This document shows, piece after piece, positions 29,834 to 38,930 of a stretch of 64,000 nt of DNA. Each line of letters opens with the position of its first letter. Positions within the stretch are counted from its first letter, which is position 1. Under the pieces are notes generated by a model, which did not search any database, was not told the DNA's origin, and saw only the letters and a list, made by a program, of their open reading frames with translations. Source of the DNA: Rhodospirillaceae bacterium (GTDB lineage: Bacteria; Pseudomonadota; Alphaproteobacteria; Dongiales; Dongiaceae); assembly GCA_008012315.1 (NCBI GenBank), contig SSEL01000032.1, positions 124,001 through 188,000 of the forward strand, read 5' to 3'. The position numbers were made by a program, and so were the translations under genes.

Positions 29834-30700
29834 ATGAAAGTGGCTTTTCTCGGACTGGGCGTCATGGGTTATCCGATGGCAGGGCATCTGGCCAAGGCCG
29901 GCCACCAAGTGACGGTCTATAACCGCACCGGCAGCAAAGCCGAGAAATGGAGCAAGGAGCATGGCGGCAAGGCCATGCCCACGCCGAAAGCCGCGGCGGC
30001 GGATGCGGAGATTGTTTTCGCCTGCGTTGGCAACGACGACGATCTGCGGAGCGTGACGGTCGGTGCGGATGGTGCCTTCGCCGGCATGGCGAAGGGCAGC
30101 CTGTTTGTCGATCACACCACGGCCTCGGCTGATGTCGCCCGTGAATTGGGTGGCATCGCGGCCGGCAAGGGGGTGCAGTTCCTCGACGCACCGGTTTCCG
30201 GCGGGCAGGCAGGGGCGGAAAACGGCAAGCTCACCGTCATGGTCGGCGGCGAACAGCCGGCTTTCGACCGGGCCAAGCCGGTGATCGATTGCTATGCCAA
30301 GGCTTGCGTTCTGATGGGTCCGGTCGGCAGCGGCCAGCTCACCAAGATGGTGAATCAGATCTGCATTGCCGGTCTGGTCCAGGGCTTGTCCGAGGCGGTC
30401 AATTTCGGCCAGAAGGCGGGCCTCGATATCGCCAAGGTGGTCGAGGTGATCTCGAAAGGGGCGGCGCAATCCTGGCAGATGGAAAACCGGGCCCTGACCA
30501 TGGCCGACGGCAAATTCGAGTTCGGCTTCGCCGTTGACTGGATGCGCAAGGACCTCGGCATTTGCTTGAGCGAGGCGACACGGAACGGCGCTCGGCTGCC
30601 GGTAACGGCGCTGGTCGATCAGTTCTATGCTCAGATCCAGGCTCGCGGAGGACAACGCTGGGATACGTCGAGCCTCGTCCATCTTCTGCAGAATCCCTGA
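29834..30700 (+). CDS. NAD(P)-dependent beta-hydroxyacid dehydrogenase family protein
   Basis: A 288-residue member of the 3-hydroxyisobutyrate/tartronate-semialdehyde/GLYR reductase family. Motifs are the Rossmann start VAFLGLGVMGYPMAGHLAKAG, substrate-binding LDAPVSGGQAGAENGKLT and the catalytic Lys region GSGQLTKMVNQIC, then MRKDLGICLSEA. The actual substrate (3-hydroxyisobutyrate, tartronate semialdehyde or succinic semialdehyde) cannot be decided. It ends the long ntr-hfq run and is followed by a hairpin terminator. Confidence 0.87.
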   Translation: MKVAFLGLGVMGYPMAGHLAKAGHQVTVYNRTGSKAEKWSKEHGGKAMPTPKAAAADAEIVFACVGNDDDLRSVTVGADGAFAGMAKGSLFVDHTTASADVARELGGIAAGKGVQFLDAPVSGGQAGAENGKLTVMVGGEQPAFDRAKPVIDCYAKACVLMGPVGSGQLTKMVNQICIAGLVQGLSEAVNFGQKAGLDIAKVVEVISKGAAQSWQMENRALTMADGKFEFGFAVDWMRKDLGICLSEATRNGARLPVTALVDQFYAQIQARGGQRWDTSSLVHLLQNP

Positions 30701-30722
30701 TCATTTCGATTCTGCTGACGTC

Positions 30723-30740
30723 AGAGCAGCCTGCTCTTTT
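30723..30740 (+). terminator. Intrinsic terminator ending the ntr-hfq run
   Basis: A short perfect stem AGAGCA / TGCTCT with loop GCC and a run of T residues lies 22 bases after the stop; a second T run (six T) follows about 10 bases later. Together they make a plausible terminator. Confidence 0.6.
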
Positions 30741-30952
30741 GCGGGGTGCTTTTTTGTTTAACTAAATAATCTAATGATATGTTTCTAAAATAGAAAAATT
30801 GATCTGGCCCATTAAGTCTAGGCCTGGGCAATATATGCTGGGAGAATTCAGCGCGTGTCGCGGCCCGCAGATCCATGTGGAAGCCTTGCCCATGGATCGC
30901 TGTTCACTTCGAGCTTTGGGAGGCTTTCCGGCTAGGTTGAGCTCTTCCTAAC
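30741..30952. other. Structured intergenic region before the mazG stop
   Basis: About 210 bases without a gene. The first part is AT-rich and holds the perfect repeat TTTCTA-AAA-TAGAAA (30781-30795). The second part holds GATCCATG (30870-30877) paired with CATGGATC (30891-30898), with an inner GG/CC pair in the loop. No reading frame looks coding. A small RNA is possible but unproven. Confidence 0.35.
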
Positions 30953-31774
30953 TCAGCGCCGTTCTTCAGCTTTGGCCTGTTGCCAGGCAGCTTCCATCCG
31001 ATCGAGGTCGGCTTTTTCGGGCGAGCTGCCTTCCGCGGCCAGGATCGATTCAATACGTCGGAAGCGGCGTTCGAACTTGCCATTTGCTTGACGCAACGCG
31101 GCTTCGGGGTCGACTTTCAGGTGCCGGGCGAAATTGACGCAGACGAAAAGCAGGTCGCCGACCTCATCGACGAGGCGTTCGGCTGCGCCTCCGGTTTTTA
31201 TTTCCGCCTCAACCTCTTCCAGCTCTTCCCTTACCTTGTCCAGGACCTGCACGGTTTCCGGCCAGTCGAAGCCGACGCGGGCCGCACGCTTCTGCAGTTT
31301 TTCGGCACGCATCAAGGCGGGCAGGCCGAGCGCGACGCCGTCCAGGGTGCTGGGCTGCCGGCCATTGGCTTTGGCAAGACGTGCCCGTTCTTCCGCTTTA
31401 CGCTGTTCCCAGGCCATGGTCTGGGCCGCCGAAGTTTCTATTTTTTCATCAGAAAATACATGAGGATGACGTTCTATCATTTTGTTATTAATAGATTGAA
31501 TAACATCCTCCATGGCAAAATCGCCGGCTTCTCGCGCCATCTGGGCATAGAAAACCACCTGAAACAGCAGATCCCCCAACTCGCCTTTGAGGCCCCGCAT
31601 ATCGTTTTGCGCGATCGCATCCGCCACCTCATAGGCTTCCTCGATCGTGTGCGGGGCGATGGTGGCGAAGCTCTGTTCGAGGTCCCAGGGGCAGCCATTC
31701 TGGGGATCACGCAAGCGGGCCATGATGTCGAGCAACCGGTCCAGGGCGGCAGCGGCAGGGCTGGGTGTGGTCAT
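30953..31774 (-). CDS. mazG: Nucleoside triphosphate pyrophosphohydrolase MazG
   Basis: Hydrolyses nucleoside triphosphates to monophosphates and pyrophosphate; house-cleaning and stress function. 273 residues with two MazG domains: the first holds CPWDLEQSFATIAPHTIEEA and EEAYEVADAI, the second EELEEVEAEI and VDEVGDLLFVCVNFARHL. The acidic E-x-x-E/E-x-x-D metal sites are kept in both. It lies on the strand opposite to the hfq-hflX run; mazG near hflX is frequent in this class. Confidence 0.95.
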   Translation of the reverse strand: MTTPSPAAAALDRLLDIMARLRDPQNGCPWDLEQSFATIAPHTIEEAYEVADAIAQNDMRGLKGELGDLLFQVVFYAQMAREAGDFAMEDVIQSINNKMIERHPHVFSDEKIETSAAQTMAWEQRKAEERARLAKANGRQPSTLDGVALGLPALMRAEKLQKRAARVGFDWPETVQVLDKVREELEEVEAEIKTGGAAERLVDEVGDLLFVCVNFARHLKVDPEAALRQANGKFERRFRRIESILAAEGSSPEKADLDRMEAAWQQAKAEERR

Positions 31775-31919
31775 GTCTGGTGAGCCTTCGAATGCTGGTC
31801 GCGAATGGGCCGACTATAGCCGCGAGATCCCGCTGATGAAATGTTCGATCGGGATGACGCCCCGCCTGCAATCTATTAAGACGGAACGATAGATACGTTC
31901 CGATCAGGAAGTCCGCATC

Positions 31920-32981
31920 ATGACCAAGCGTTCCAGGGTCCGCGATCTGTCGATTTCGCCGGGCCATCTACCGGTCGGCCCCTTGAATGCCATTACCGAT
32001 GTCGCCGGCCTGCAAGTCGGCCATGTCACCTTGCATGAAGGCGACAGGGTGAGGACGGGGGCAACAGCCATCCGGCCCCATGGCGGCAATCTGTTCCAGG
32101 ACAAGGTGCCGGCCGGCCTGGCCGTGCTCAACGGCTATGGCAAGCTCGCGGGCGCGACGCAGCTCATGGAACTGGGCGAGCTGGAGACGCCGATCATCCT
32201 GACCAATACGCTCGCCGTCGGCCGCGCCATCGAGGCCGTCAACCGCTGGACGCTGGCACAACCCGGCAATGAGGCGGTGACCTCGGTCAATGCTGTCATC
32301 GGTGAAACCAATGACGGCCGGCTCAACGATATCCGCGGTGGTTATCCGACCGTCGAACAGATCATGGAGGCGATCGACAAGGCCTCGGACGGGTCGGTCG
32401 CCGAGGGCTCGGTCGGGGCAGGGACGGGGACGGTCGCTTTCGGTTTCAAGGGCGGTATCGGCACTTCGTCGCGCCGGCTGCCCGGCAAGCAGGGCGGCTA
32501 CACGCTCGGCGTCCTGGTGCAATCGAACTATGGCGGCGACCTGCGGATCGATGGCCGTCGATATGCGGAGCTGACGAAGATCGAAGCCGATACCGATGGA
32601 TCGATCATGATCGTGCTGGCGACCGATGCGCCGCTCTCGGACCGCAACTTGCGTCGGCTGGCGGAGCGCGGCTTTGCCGGCCTCGCGCGAACCGGATCGG
32701 CCCTCAGCAACGGCTCCGGCGATTATGCCATTGCCTTCTCGACGGCCGAGACGGTCCGGCGTTCGCCGGCACGGCGCGCTGCGGCTACTGAGGTGGCCGA
32801 CCTGTCCAATGACCGGATCTCGCCATTGTTCCAGGCGGCGATCGAAGCGACCGAAGAGGCGATCCTGAATTCCCTCTTCCTGGCTGAGACAACCGATGGC
32901 TATGACGCAGCTCGCCGCAAAGCCTCACGCATTGAGGCTTTGCCCTTGGAGCCGATTGTCCGCGCGGTCGATAAGGAGTGA
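31920..32981 (+). CDS. P1/S58 family peptidase, DmpA-like aminopeptidase
   Basis: A 353-residue N-terminal-nucleophile hydrolase of the DmpA/OAT superfamily, which processes itself and cleaves D-amino acid or beta-amino acid N-termini. Motifs are PGPLNAITDVAGLQVGH-like start (PVGPLNAITDVAGLQVGH), LTNTLAVGRA, ETNDGRLNDIRG and EGSVGAGTGTVAFGFKGGIG. The expected autocleavage site is the Gly-Thr/Ser step in GGIGTSSRRL (about residue 180). Mature alpha and beta chains would be about 180 and 170 residues. There is no signal peptide. The next gene overlaps or nearly overlaps its stop. Confidence 0.87.
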   Translation: MTKRSRVRDLSISPGHLPVGPLNAITDVAGLQVGHVTLHEGDRVRTGATAIRPHGGNLFQDKVPAGLAVLNGYGKLAGATQLMELGELETPIILTNTLAVGRAIEAVNRWTLAQPGNEAVTSVNAVIGETNDGRLNDIRGGYPTVEQIMEAIDKASDGSVAEGSVGAGTGTVAFGFKGGIGTSSRRLPGKQGGYTLGVLVQSNYGGDLRIDGRRYAELTKIEADTDGSIMIVLATDAPLSDRNLRRLAERGFAGLARTGSALSNGSGDYAIAFSTAETVRRSPARRAAATEVADLSNDRISPLFQAAIEATEEAILNSLFLAETTDGYDAARRKASRIEALPLEPIVRAVDKE

Positions 32982-32989
32982 GGCGGCAG

Positions 32990-33574
32990 ATGCCGGATGT
33001 TCAACCTCTGACTCAAGCCTTCTTCGCACGTCCGGTGGTGACCGTGGCGAAGGAATTGATCGGATGCAAAGTGCTTTTCGATGGCTGCGGCGGGATCATC
33101 GTCGAGACCGAAGCCTATGATCACGAGGATCCGGCGTCACACTGCTATGGTGGGCGGACGTCGCGCAACGCCTCGATGTTCGGACCGCCGGGCCATGCTT
33201 ATGTCTATCGCTCTTACGGCATTCATTGGTGCCTGAATTTCGTCTGCGGCCGCCTTCCTAAACACGGCGAGATGGCGAGCGGTGTGCTCATCCGCGCCAT
33301 CGAGCCAACGGACGGCCTGGCCTTGATTGAAGAGCGCCGGGGTACAAGGGAGCGACGCAAGCTATGTTCGGGACCAGGCCGCGTGTGCCAGGCGCTGAAC
33401 ATCACCAAGGCGCAGGATGGTCATCCGCTCGATCAGCCACCGTTTTCGGTTCTGCGTCGCATCAAGCGACACGAGATCGCGATCGGTCCGCGTATCGGCA
33501 TCTCGCGTGCCGTTGAAACGCCATGGCGCTTCGGCATGGCAGGTTCGGGATTTGTCAGCCGGCCCTTCGCTTGA
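32990..33574 (+). CDS. 3-methyladenine DNA glycosylase (Mpg/AAG family)
   Basis: Removes alkylated purines from DNA in base excision repair. About 194 residues. Family motifs include LTQAFFARPVVTVAKELIGC at the start, IVETEAYDHEDPASHCYGGR (catalytic Glu), NASMFGPPGHAYVYRSYGIH, CLNFVC, VLIRAIEP and SGPGRVCQAL. ATG 32990 has GAGG at a good spacing; the in-frame GTG 32978 would overlap the previous stop but has poor spacing. Repair genes of this family are rare in some proteobacteria, yet nothing else here suggests transfer. Confidence 0.93.
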   Translation: MPDVQPLTQAFFARPVVTVAKELIGCKVLFDGCGGIIVETEAYDHEDPASHCYGGRTSRNASMFGPPGHAYVYRSYGIHWCLNFVCGRLPKHGEMASGVLIRAIEPTDGLALIEERRGTRERRKLCSGPGRVCQALNITKAQDGHPLDQPPFSVLRRIKRHEIAIGPRIGISRAVETPWRFGMAGSGFVSRPFA

Positions 33575-33638
33575 ACTTCGATTGCCGGCAAAGCGAATCA
33601 ATTTCCGCTGAGATAGCAGCGCGCCTATTGGTTCTTCG

Positions 33639-33679
33639 CTGTCAGTAAAATCATCAGAAAGCTGTCTGATTGCTGACAA
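33639..33679 (+). promoter_or_regulatory. Tandem Pho-box-like repeats upstream of pstS
   Basis: CTGTCTG-ATTG-CTGACAA (33662-33679) matches the two-halves pattern of a PhoB box. A second copy, CTGTCAG-TAAA-ATCATCA (33639-33656), lies 23 bases upstream, close to the 22-base period of tandem PhoB sites. A TAGATT element (33684-33689) sits at a plausible -10 position. This indicates phosphate-starvation control of the pst operon. Confidence 0.6.
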
Positions 33680-33866
33680 TCCATAGATTGGTGCGTCAGG
33701 AAACTTGCTGATAAAGCCTCATTCTGCGCTGCCGATAGCGTCAGTGTGCGAATGATGAACTGATTCTGAAGTTAAGACAGAACCGTCAAAAAAGGGTAAC
33801 AGGGTTTGGACTATGTGAGAGCTCCCACCGCAAAGCCATTCGTTTCGAATTGGGAGACTTTTACAG

Positions 33867-34889
33867 ATGAAATATTCGAAGATGATTACGCATACCGTCG
33901 CAGCGACGCTGTGTGGGATCGCGTTGATTGGAACTGCCAGCGCTGCCGAAATCACGGGTGCCGGCTCTACTTTTGTTTATCCCATCCTTTCCAAGTGGTC
34001 CGCTGACTACAGCACGACCACCGGCAACAAAGTGAACTATCAGTCGATTGGCTCCGGCGGCGGCATTGCGCAGATTAAAGCTGCAACCGTTGATTTCGGT
34101 GCGTCCGATATGCCGATGAAGCCTGACGAGCTGGATCAGCTCGGCCTCGGCCAGTTTCCCTCGGTTATCGGTGGCGTTGTTCCGGTCGTCAATCTGCCTG
34201 GCATCGCTGCCGGCAAGCTCAAGCTGTCGGGCTCGGTTCTGGCCGATATCTATCTCGGCAAGGTGCAGACCTGGAATGATCCGGAAATCGCCAAGCTCAA
34301 TTCCGGCCTGAAGCTTCCGGCCACCAAGATCACCGTCGTCCATCGTTCCGATGGATCGGGTACGACTTTCAACTTCGTCAATTATCTGTCGAAGGAAAGT
34401 GCCGACTGGCAGTCGAAAATCGGCGAAGGTACCTCTGTCTCCTGGCCGACCGGCGTGGGCGGTAAGGGCAATGAAGGCGTGGCCGCTTACGTGAATCGTA
34501 TTAAGGGTTCGATCGGCTATGTCGAATACGCCTATGTCCTGCAGAACAAGATGACCTATGCCCTGATGCAGAACAAGTCGGGCAAGTTCATCGCCCCGAA
34601 TGCGAAGAGCTTCCAGGCTGCCGCGGCCACCGCCGATTGGACCAATGCGAAGGACTTCTATCTGGTCATGACCGATGCGCCGGGTGATGCGGCCTATCCG
34701 ATCACCGCGACCACTTTCGTGCTGATGTACAAGCAGCCGAAGGATGCCGAGCGCTCGAAGCAGGCTTTCGATTTCTTCAAGTGGGCACTGGAAAACGGTC
34801 AGAAGCAGGCCGCCGCGCTCGACTACGTGCCGCTTCCCAAAGAGCTGGTGAGCCAGATCGAAACCTATTGGAAGGCAGATTTCAAGTAA
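33867..34889 (+). CDS. pstS: Phosphate ABC transporter, periplasmic phosphate-binding protein
   Basis: Captures inorganic phosphate in the periplasm for the PstCAB importer. 340 residues. A signal peptide (about 1-26, basic start, hydrophobic core, cleavage after GTASAA) precedes the mature start EITGAGSTFVYPIL. Phosphate-binding segments are visible as GAGSTF, VDFGASDMPM and HRSDGSGTTFNFVNYLS. It is preceded by a 292-base gap that holds Pho-box-like repeats and followed by two stem-loops before pstC, suggesting high and differential expression of this subunit. Confidence 0.96.
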   Translation: MKYSKMITHTVAATLCGIALIGTASAAEITGAGSTFVYPILSKWSADYSTTTGNKVNYQSIGSGGGIAQIKAATVDFGASDMPMKPDELDQLGLGQFPSVIGGVVPVVNLPGIAAGKLKLSGSVLADIYLGKVQTWNDPEIAKLNSGLKLPATKITVVHRSDGSGTTFNFVNYLSKESADWQSKIGEGTSVSWPTGVGGKGNEGVAAYVNRIKGSIGYVEYAYVLQNKMTYALMQNKSGKFIAPNAKSFQAAAATADWTNAKDFYLVMTDAPGDAAYPITATTFVLMYKQPKDAERSKQAFDFFKWALENGQKQAAALDYVPLPKELVSQIETYWKADFK

Positions 34890-34908
34890 TTGAATCTGTC
34901 TGGCGTCT

Positions 34909-34980
34909 AAGCGTCTCGTCACGAGACGTTTCATACGGGCGAAGCGGGAAGCATTCCAGGATTGCGATGCTCCCGCTTCG
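34909..34980 (+). promoter_or_regulatory. Two stem-loops between pstS and pstC
   Basis: First hairpin: AAGCGTCTCG (34909-34918) with CGAGACGTTT (34922-34931), loop TCA, one G-U pair. Second: CGAAGCGGG plus AGCAT (34940-34954) with ATGCT plus CCCGCTTCG (34967-34980), one bulged A. No T run follows, so partial termination or protection of the pstS mRNA end is more likely than full termination. Confidence 0.5.
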
Positions 34981-35006
34981 TCGCATGATGTCGGAAAGCA
35001 ATATTC

Positions 35007-36011
35007 ATGACCAATAATCATCTTGCCGCCGACCTTCCCGTCTCCCGTCAGCAGGATGCTGCGGGACCGACAGCCAAGCATTCCTGGAAGGATGTGGCAG
35101 CCGATAAGGCCTTCAACTGGTCGATTGCGGCGGCCGCCTTTTTCGTGTTGATCTCACTGAGCGGCGCGGCGCTGTCGATGCTATGGGGCGGGCGTCTTGC
35201 TTTCGAGACATTTGGTTGGCGCTTCTTCTACGGAACCGAATGGGACGCCGTCGGCAAGAAATTCGCGGCTCTGGTTCCGATTTACGGCACCCTGGTGACG
35301 TCATTCATCGCCATCCTGATCGCCGTCCCGGTCAGCTTCGGCATTGCTTTCTTTTTGACGGAAGTCGCGCCGCGCTGGATGCGTGGCCCGGTTGCCTCGG
35401 CGATCGAACTCCTGGCCGGTATCCCGAGCATCATCTATGGCATGTGGGGCCTGTTCGTTTTCGTTCCCTTCATGTCGGATCATATCGAGCCCTGGCTTGA
35501 CAGCAATCTTGGCCCGTTGCCGGTTATCGGATCCCTGTTCCAGGGTGCGCCCATGGGAATCGGCATGCTGACGGCTGGCATCATCCTCGGCATCATGATC
35601 ATCCCCTTCATTTCCTCGGTCATGCGCGACGTCTTCACGCTCGTCCCCGTGACGCTGAAACATTCGGCCTATGCGCTCGGCTGCACGACCTGGGAAGTGG
35701 TTTGGGATGTGGTCCTGCCTTATACCCGCACGGCTGTGGTCGGCGGCATCATGCTGGGCTTGGGCCGTGCACTCGGCGAAACCATGGCCGTGACCTTCGT
35801 GCTCGGCAACGCGCATAACCTCAGCATCTCGTTGCTGGAGCCCGGCAATTCCATTGCCGCGGCGATCGCCAATGAATTCACCGAAGCGGATTCCGATATT
35901 TATCTCTCGTCGCTGATCGCGCTCGGCTTCCTGCTGTTCATTGTCACTTTCGTTGTTCTCGCCGCGGCGAAGCTGCTGCTGCGGCGCCTCGAGCGCCAGA
36001 AGGGAGCGTGA
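35007..36011 (+). CDS. pstC: Phosphate ABC transporter permease PstC
   Basis: Inner membrane permease subunit, partner of PstA. 334 residues with about six transmembrane helices; the first is near residues 38-60 ([20 protein letters not shown]). The ABC-permease EAA-type loop is visible in [20 protein letters not shown] and [38 protein letters not shown] is a conserved PstC stretch. It is one base apart from pstA, so the pair is translationally linked. Confidence 0.95.
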   Translation: MTNNHLAADLPVSRQQDAAGPTAKHSWKDVAADKAFNWSIAAAAFFVLISLSGAALSMLWGGRLAFETFGWRFFYGTEWDAVGKKFAALVPIYGTLVTSFIAILIAVPVSFGIAFFLTEVAPRWMRGPVASAIELLAGIPSIIYGMWGLFVFVPFMSDHIEPWLDSNLGPLPVIGSLFQGAPMGIGMLTAGIILGIMIIPFISSVMRDVFTLVPVTLKHSAYALGCTTWEVVWDVVLPYTRTAVVGGIMLGLGRALGETMAVTFVLGNAHNLSISLLEPGNSIAAAIANEFTEADSDIYLSSLIALGFLLFIVTFVVLAAAKLLLRRLERQKGA

Positions 36012-36012
36012 G

Positions 36013-36873
36013 ATGCGAGCTGTCAGTCAATCCCGTTTCCGCTGGCGTCATGCCAAGAACAGGATCGCCATGGGTCTTTCTACGCTTGCGGCGCTCTTCG
36101 GCCTGTTCTGGCTGGCCTGGATCCTGCTGACGACATTCATCAACGGTGCGAGTGCCATCAACTTCAAACTCTTCACTGAAATGACGCCACCGCCGGGGGA
36201 TGAGGGTGGCCTGCTCAACGCCATCTTTGGTAGCCTCGTGATGGTGGGCGTCGGCATCATCCTTGGCACGCCGATCGGCATCGCCGCCGGCACGTTCCTT
36301 GCCGAACGCGCCCGGAGAAGCAAGCTCGGCGAGACCATCCGCTTCGTGAACGATATTCTGCTCAGCGCACCGTCGATCGTGATCGGTCTCTTCGTCTATA
36401 CGCTGATCGTGCGTCAGACCGGGCATTTCTCCGGGTGGGCAGGGGGCATTGCCTTGGCTTTCATTCTGCTGCCGGTCGTCGTGCGCACCACCGATGAAAT
36501 GCTGCAGCTCGTACCGAACTCAATGCGTGAGGCGGCCCTGGCGCTTGGCCTGCCGCAATGGAAGCTGACGACCCAGATTCTCTATCGTGCGGCCAGTGCC
36601 GGCATGGTCACCGGTGTCCTGCTGGCGATTGCCCGGATCAGCGGTGAGACGGCGCCTTTGCTGTTCACCGCGCTCAATAACCAGTTCTGGACAGACAATC
36701 CCGCCAACCCGATGGCGAATATCCCGGTGGTCATCTTCCAGTACGCGTTGAGCCCTTATGATAGCTGGCATTCCCTGGCCTGGGCCGGTGCGCTCATCGT
36801 GACGATCTTCGTTCTTTTCATCAGCATTACATCGCGTGCGTTGTTGGCGCGCCGGAGGCATGGAAATGATTAA
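36013..36873 (+). CDS. pstA: Phosphate ABC transporter permease PstA
   Basis: Second permease of the Pst importer. 286 residues, about six transmembrane helices. Typical motifs are [58 protein letters not shown] and the EAA loop [21 protein letters not shown] 36013 ([13 protein letters not shown]) is preferred; the frame is open further up but that part overlaps pstC. Its 3' end overlaps the start of pstB by 8 bases. Confidence 0.95.
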   Translation: MRAVSQSRFRWRHAKNRIAMGLSTLAALFGLFWLAWILLTTFINGASAINFKLFTEMTPPPGDEGGLLNAIFGSLVMVGVGIILGTPIGIAAGTFLAERARRSKLGETIRFVNDILLSAPSIVIGLFVYTLIVRQTGHFSGWAGGIALAFILLPVVVRTTDEMLQLVPNSMREAALALGLPQWKLTTQILYRAASAGMVTGVLLAIARISGETAPLLFTALNNQFWTDNPANPMANIPVVIFQYALSPYDSWHSLAWAGALIVTIFVLFISITSRALLARRRHGND

Positions 36874-37726
36874 TCAACGTGCAGCAACCGGCAGTGCCGC
36901 TTTTCATCCTCTGGCCGGTCTGCGGGCGACGGCTCAGGCCGCCAGCTTGACATCGACCTCGCGGGACAACGAGGTCATCAAGATCGAAGCGCAGGGGCTG
37001 AATTTCTTCTATGGAAAGAGCCAGCAACTGCGCAATGTCAGCCTGTCGATCCCGCAGGAACGGCTGACGGCGATCATCGGTCCGTCCGGTTGCGGCAAAT
37101 CCACATTGCTGCGGATGTTCAATCGCATGTATTCGATCTATCCGGATCAGACGGCGACCGGCAGCTTGATACTGGACGGACAGAATGTGCTGGATCCCGG
37201 TTATCCATTGAGTCGCCTGCGCAATGCGATCGGCATGGTGTTCCAGAAGCCCAATCCGTTCCCGATGTCGATCTACAACAATGTAGCCTATGCGCTGCAG
37301 CATCATGAGAGGTTGTCGCGCCAGGATCTCAATGACCGGGTCGAAGAGGCGTTGCGCCAGGCCGCGCTCTGGGACGAGGTCAAGGATAAGCTCAAGGATA
37401 GCGGTCTCAGCCTTTCCGGTGGTCAACAGCAGCGTCTCTGTATCGCGCGCGCCGTCGCTCTGCGGCCGGAAGTCATTCTCTTTGACGAGCCGACATCGGC
37501 CCTGGATCCGATTGCGACCAGCAAAATCGAGCAGCTTTTCTATGAGTTGAAAAGCCAGTTCACGCTCGTCGTCGTGACCCACAGCATGCAGCAGGCGGCC
37601 CGCGTCTCCGATTACATCGCCTTCATGTATATGGGCGAGTTGGTTGAGTTCGGAAACACCGTGCAGATTTTCGAGCGGCCGCAAGACGAGCGGACCTCGG
37701 CCTATATCACTGGCCGGTTAGGATGA
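36866..37726 (+). CDS. pstB: Phosphate ABC transporter ATP-binding protein PstB
   Basis: ATPase of the Pst importer. 286 residues: Walker [20 protein letters not shown] loop [20 protein letters not shown], signature [14 protein letters not shown], Walker [14 protein letters not shown] and the H loop [13 protein letters not shown] 36866 has GGAGG at ideal spacing; ATG 36860 is too close to it. The first 35-40 residues (before [14 protein letters not shown]) are an extension of low complexity compared with the usual 250-260 residue protein. No phoU or phoB follows; a minus-strand nitroreductase does. Confidence 0.96.
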   Translation: MINQRAATGSAAFHPLAGLRATAQAASLTSTSRDNEVIKIEAQGLNFFYGKSQQLRNVSLSIPQERLTAIIGPSGCGKSTLLRMFNRMYSIYPDQTATGSLILDGQNVLDPGYPLSRLRNAIGMVFQKPNPFPMSIYNNVAYALQHHERLSRQDLNDRVEEALRQAALWDEVKDKLKDSGLSLSGGQQQRLCIARAVALRPEVILFDEPTSALDPIATSKIEQLFYELKSQFTLVVVTHSMQQAARVSDYIAFMYMGELVEFGNTVQIFERPQDERTSAYITGRLG

Positions 37727-37749
37727 AAGAAGGTGGGATAAAAGGAGGA

Positions 37750-37777
37750 GAGGGGAGGAACACTGTCTTTTCCCCTC
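37750..37777. terminator. Possible bidirectional terminator between pstB and nitroreductase gene
   Basis: GAGGGGA (37750-37756) pairs with TCCCCTC (37771-37777) across a 14-base loop, in the short gap between two converging genes. T-rich sequence is present inside the loop and after the stem on the plus strand, but no clean T run. Confidence 0.35.
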
Positions 37778-37780
37778 GAC

Positions 37781-38386
37781 TTACTTTCCTCTAAGCCCCT
37801 CTGCGTCGAAAATTTCCAGCATCTCGTCGAGCGTGGGCCGGCGCGAGGGGATCGGCGTTTCGACGATGGTGCCGATGCTGATGAAGCCGAGCAGGTGGTC
37901 GGTTTCTTCGGCGCCGAAAGCCCGCCGTACCTCAGGGTCAGCGCAACGCGATCCACTGAGAATGATGGCGCCATAACCCAGACCATAGGCGGCCAGGAGC
38001 ATGCTCTGCATGGCCGCGCCGGCGCAGGCGATCTGTTCCGCTTCCGTGATCTCGGGCTTGGTCATTTTCGGCTTCGCCAGGATGGCTAGCAGGACCGGCG
38101 GCCGCAGGGCCTTATCACGCTCCCTCGCCAACTCCGCTTCCGTTGCATCGGGTCTTGACCGCCGCTTGGCTGCGATGAAGAGGTCCGCCAGTCTTTCGCG
38201 CCCATCATCGGTGCATTGCACGATACGCCAGGGTCGCATCGCGCCATGATCCGGCGCTGTCAATCCAGCCGACAGGATCTGGCCAAGCTCGGTCTCGCTC
38301 GGTGCCGGCATCCCCAGGCGCTTGACGGCGGCCGATCGCCGGGTGAGGAGCCAGGAAATATCATGCTTCTGGGCGCTTGCTGGCAT
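37781..38386 (-). CDS. Nitroreductase family protein (YdjA-like)
   Basis: A 201-residue FMN-dependent nitroreductase-fold protein. The N-terminal [19 protein letters not shown] and LTAPDHGAMRPWRIVQ, plus ACAGAAMQSMLLAAYGLGYG and GFISIGTIVETPIPSRRP, place it near the YdjA group, small nitroreductases with an unusual FMN site. The natural substrate of this group is not known. It converges with pstB and shares no evident operon. Confidence 0.85.
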   Translation of the reverse strand: MPASAQKHDISWLLTRRSAAVKRLGMPAPSETELGQILSAGLTAPDHGAMRPWRIVQCTDDGRERLADLFIAAKRRSRPDATEAELARERDKALRPPVLLAILAKPKMTKPEITEAEQIACAGAAMQSMLLAAYGLGYGAIILSGSRCADPEVRRAFGAEETDHLLGFISIGTIVETPIPSRRPTLDEMLEIFDAEGLRGK

Positions 38387-38460
38387 GGGTGCAATCCGTT
38401 CAGATTTATGTCTATTGTCTTTCCATTAAGTGGGGGATTCTCGCGGGAAAGTGAAGTCAA

Positions 38461-38895
38461 ATGAGCAAACCGAAACTGGTTCCGGAACTGCTTGTCTCGG
38501 ATTTCGACAAGAGTTTGCGATTCTATGTGGAGATTATCGGCTGCTGCATCCGGTATGACCGCCCCGCGCAACGTTTCGCTTATCTCGATCTGGACGGCGT
38601 CCATCTGATGATCGAGCAGGAGAGCGATTTCTGGAAAACCGGCGCGCGGGAATATCCCTATGGCCGGGGCATCAGCCTGCAAATCGAAGTAGGAGATCTC
38701 GATAACCTGCTACGGCGCATCGAGGCGGCAGGCCTCCCGTTGTTCCGGCCGGTGGAGGATGCCTGGTACAGGACAGGGGATGTCTATGGGGGCAATCGCC
38801 AGTTCCTGATCCAGGACCCGGATGGCTACCTGCTTCGTTTTTTCCAGGACCTTGGCACCACCGCCACGCCGACGTCGGGCCGCATTGAAGGCTGA
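38461..38895 (+). CDS. VOC-family (glyoxalase/bleomycin resistance-like) protein
   Basis: A 144-residue vicinal-oxygen-chelate fold protein. It opens with KLVPELLVSDFDKSLRFYVE and ends with RQFLIQDPDGYLLRFFQDLG, the two hallmark halves. It resembles bleomycin-binding resistance-type members, where the protein sequesters the drug, but residues for that role cannot be checked here, and many such proteins have other ligands. It starts 74 bases away from, and divergent to, the nitroreductase gene. Confidence 0.8.
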   Translation: MSKPKLVPELLVSDFDKSLRFYVEIIGCCIRYDRPAQRFAYLDLDGVHLMIEQESDFWKTGAREYPYGRGISLQIEVGDLDNLLRRIEAAGLPLFRPVEDAWYRTGDVYGGNRQFLIQDPDGYLLRFFQDLGTTATPTSGRIEG

Positions 38896-38930
38896 AACCG
38901 GCCCTGGATCGTAATTCCAAACAGCCTCGA

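Noticed and set aside
33575-33638. A small gene in the gap before pstS
   Set aside because: Only short frames without ribosome binding sites; the gap is explained by regulatory sequence.
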